A stretch of 8,029 nt of DNA from Alphaproteobacteria bacterium (GTDB lineage: Bacteria; Pseudomonadota; Alphaproteobacteria; Sphingomonadales; Emcibacteraceae), in the NCBI GenBank assembly GCA_013152615.1, contig JAADGA010000057.1:1-8029 (forward strand), read 5' to 3'. Both the position numbers and the translations under genes were made by a program. This document shows, in pieces, positions 7,505 through 8,029 of the stretch; the stretch's first letter is position 1; each line of letters starts with the position of its first letter. The notes under the pieces are model-generated. The model saw only the letters and a list, made by a program, of their open reading frames with translations, was not told where the DNA came from and ran no database searches.

Positions 7505-7574
7505 CCCGCAGACAATAGCTCTCAGATCATGCCCCACAAATCATATCCCGCAAATCATATCCCGCAAATCATAT
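7505..7574. repeat. array of 14-base direct tandem repeats, about five copies
   Basis: The gap between the stop codons of the SDR gene and the methyltransferase gene is 84 bases and is largely filled by units of the form CCCGCAAATCATAT. Copies at 7547-7560 and 7561-7574 are identical and 7533-7546 differs at one base. Two decayed copies continue in exact register: 7519-7532 matches at 9 of 14 positions and 7505-7518 at 10 of 14. The unit has no dyad symmetry and its period is not a multiple of three, so it is neither a coding repeat nor a hairpin terminator. No other terminator is visible in this gap. The three right-hand copies are certain; the two left-hand ones are an interpretation. Confidence 0.8.
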
Positions 7575-7577
7575 TCC

Positions 7578-8029
7578 TTAGGCCGTTTTCTCCAGTAGAA
7601 AAATGACCTTGGAATGAGGTTTTATATCCCGGTGACGGACAATCGTGGTTTTTTCCGTTAAGTCTTTCTCTTCGAAATACTGGTGCCAGCCCTTGACACT
7701 GCGGAAGGTAAAGGGCAAGGGCATCCCCAATACCCCCTTGCCTTCAAGGCCTTTGGAGATTTTAACCAGACCAACCGCAATATTTGAATAGAAATCATTC
7801 CAGATGATAAATAACCGCTGCCACGGCGAGAAATATGTATCCTCGAAAATAATCAACGCCCGGCGTGAACAGCGAACAACTTCATCAAAAATTTTATCCT
7901 GATGCTTGACATGATGCAGCATAAAAGCCATGACAATAACGTCAAAGCTGTTGTCTTCGAACGGCAATTGGTGGCCATCGTAAAAGTCAACCGGAATATT
8001 GGCATCGGCATAATCGATCACATCAACCC
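7578..8029 (-). CDS. class I SAM-dependent methyltransferase, N-terminus cut by window edge
   Basis: The frame is open to the window edge and 149 residues up to the TAA stop are visible. The GTG at 8021 is in frame, but the residues before it (VD) fit the strand-2 VDVIDY pattern, so the real start and the glycine-rich SAM motif I lie outside the window. Visible are an acidic strand-2 end, YDGHQLPFEDNSFDVIVMAF (motif II region, typical of the Methyltransf_11 group) and LHHVKHQDKIFDEVVR. Next come a strand with IIFEDT and a C-terminal part containing FTFRSVKGWHQYFEEKDL, as expected for the last helix and strands of the fold. This resembles small-molecule methyltransferases (UbiE-like in the broad sense), but the substrate cannot be told. 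It converges on the SDR gene across the tandem-repeat array. Confidence 0.82.
   Translation of the reverse strand, partial: VDVIDYADANIPVDFYDGHQLPFEDNSFDVIVMAFMLHHVKHQDKIFDEVVRCSRRALIIFEDTYFSPWQRLFIIWNDFYSNIAVGLVKISKGLEGKGVLGMPLPFTFRSVKGWHQYFEEKDLTEKTTIVRHRDIKPHSKVIFLLEKTA

Noticed and set aside
7578..8029. Methyltransferase gene as a recent foreign acquisition because of lower GC
   Set aside because: My hand count over 7621-7980 gives 162 G+C in 360 bases (45%). Single 60-base lines in lptD, surA and the SDR gene vary from about 33 to 70%, so the difference is too weak to claim transfer.

Overview
The window reads as core chromosomal DNA of a mid-GC Gram-negative bacterium, most likely an alphaproteobacterium. 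The gene order lptD-surA-pdxA-rsmA, followed by gmk and yicC on the opposite strand, is the arrangement known from many alphaproteobacteria, and the proteins carry the motifs expected there. I cannot name a genus. I see no tRNA, rRNA, CRISPR array, insertion sequence, prophage or toxin-antitoxin gene, and no gene-free stretch longer than 300 bases.

Plus strand, left part: the window opens inside lptD (1-1851, 5' end missing), the outer-membrane LPS translocon. An AT-rich gap of about 95 bases with a possible promoter follows. Then come surA (periplasmic chaperone for outer-membrane proteins such as LptD), pdxA (vitamin B6 synthesis) and rsmA/ksgA (16S rRNA dimethylation). pdxA starts inside the end of surA and rsmA starts inside the end of pdxA, so these three look like one translationally coupled transcript.

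Minus strand, middle: yicC (6652-5768) and gmk (5775-5137) form a two-gene operon with an 8-base overlap and a probable TTG start for gmk. The ends of rsmA and gmk overlap tail to tail by 25 bases, leaving no room for a terminator between the two opposing operons.

Right part: a 76-base divergent promoter region separates yicC from a classical short-chain dehydrogenase/reductase gene (6729-7493, plus). It holds TATAAT boxes on both strands in a 14-base inverted repeat. An 84-base convergent gap then carries an array of 14-base tandem repeats (three near-perfect and two decayed copies). The window ends in a class I SAM-dependent methyltransferase gene on the minus strand, cut by the window edge.

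I do not find a previously undescribed system. The best second-look items are the 14-base repeat array, the overlapping divergent -10 boxes, the tail-to-tail rsmA/gmk overlap, and a SurA whose only recognisable parvulin domain lacks the usual C-terminal active-site histidine.
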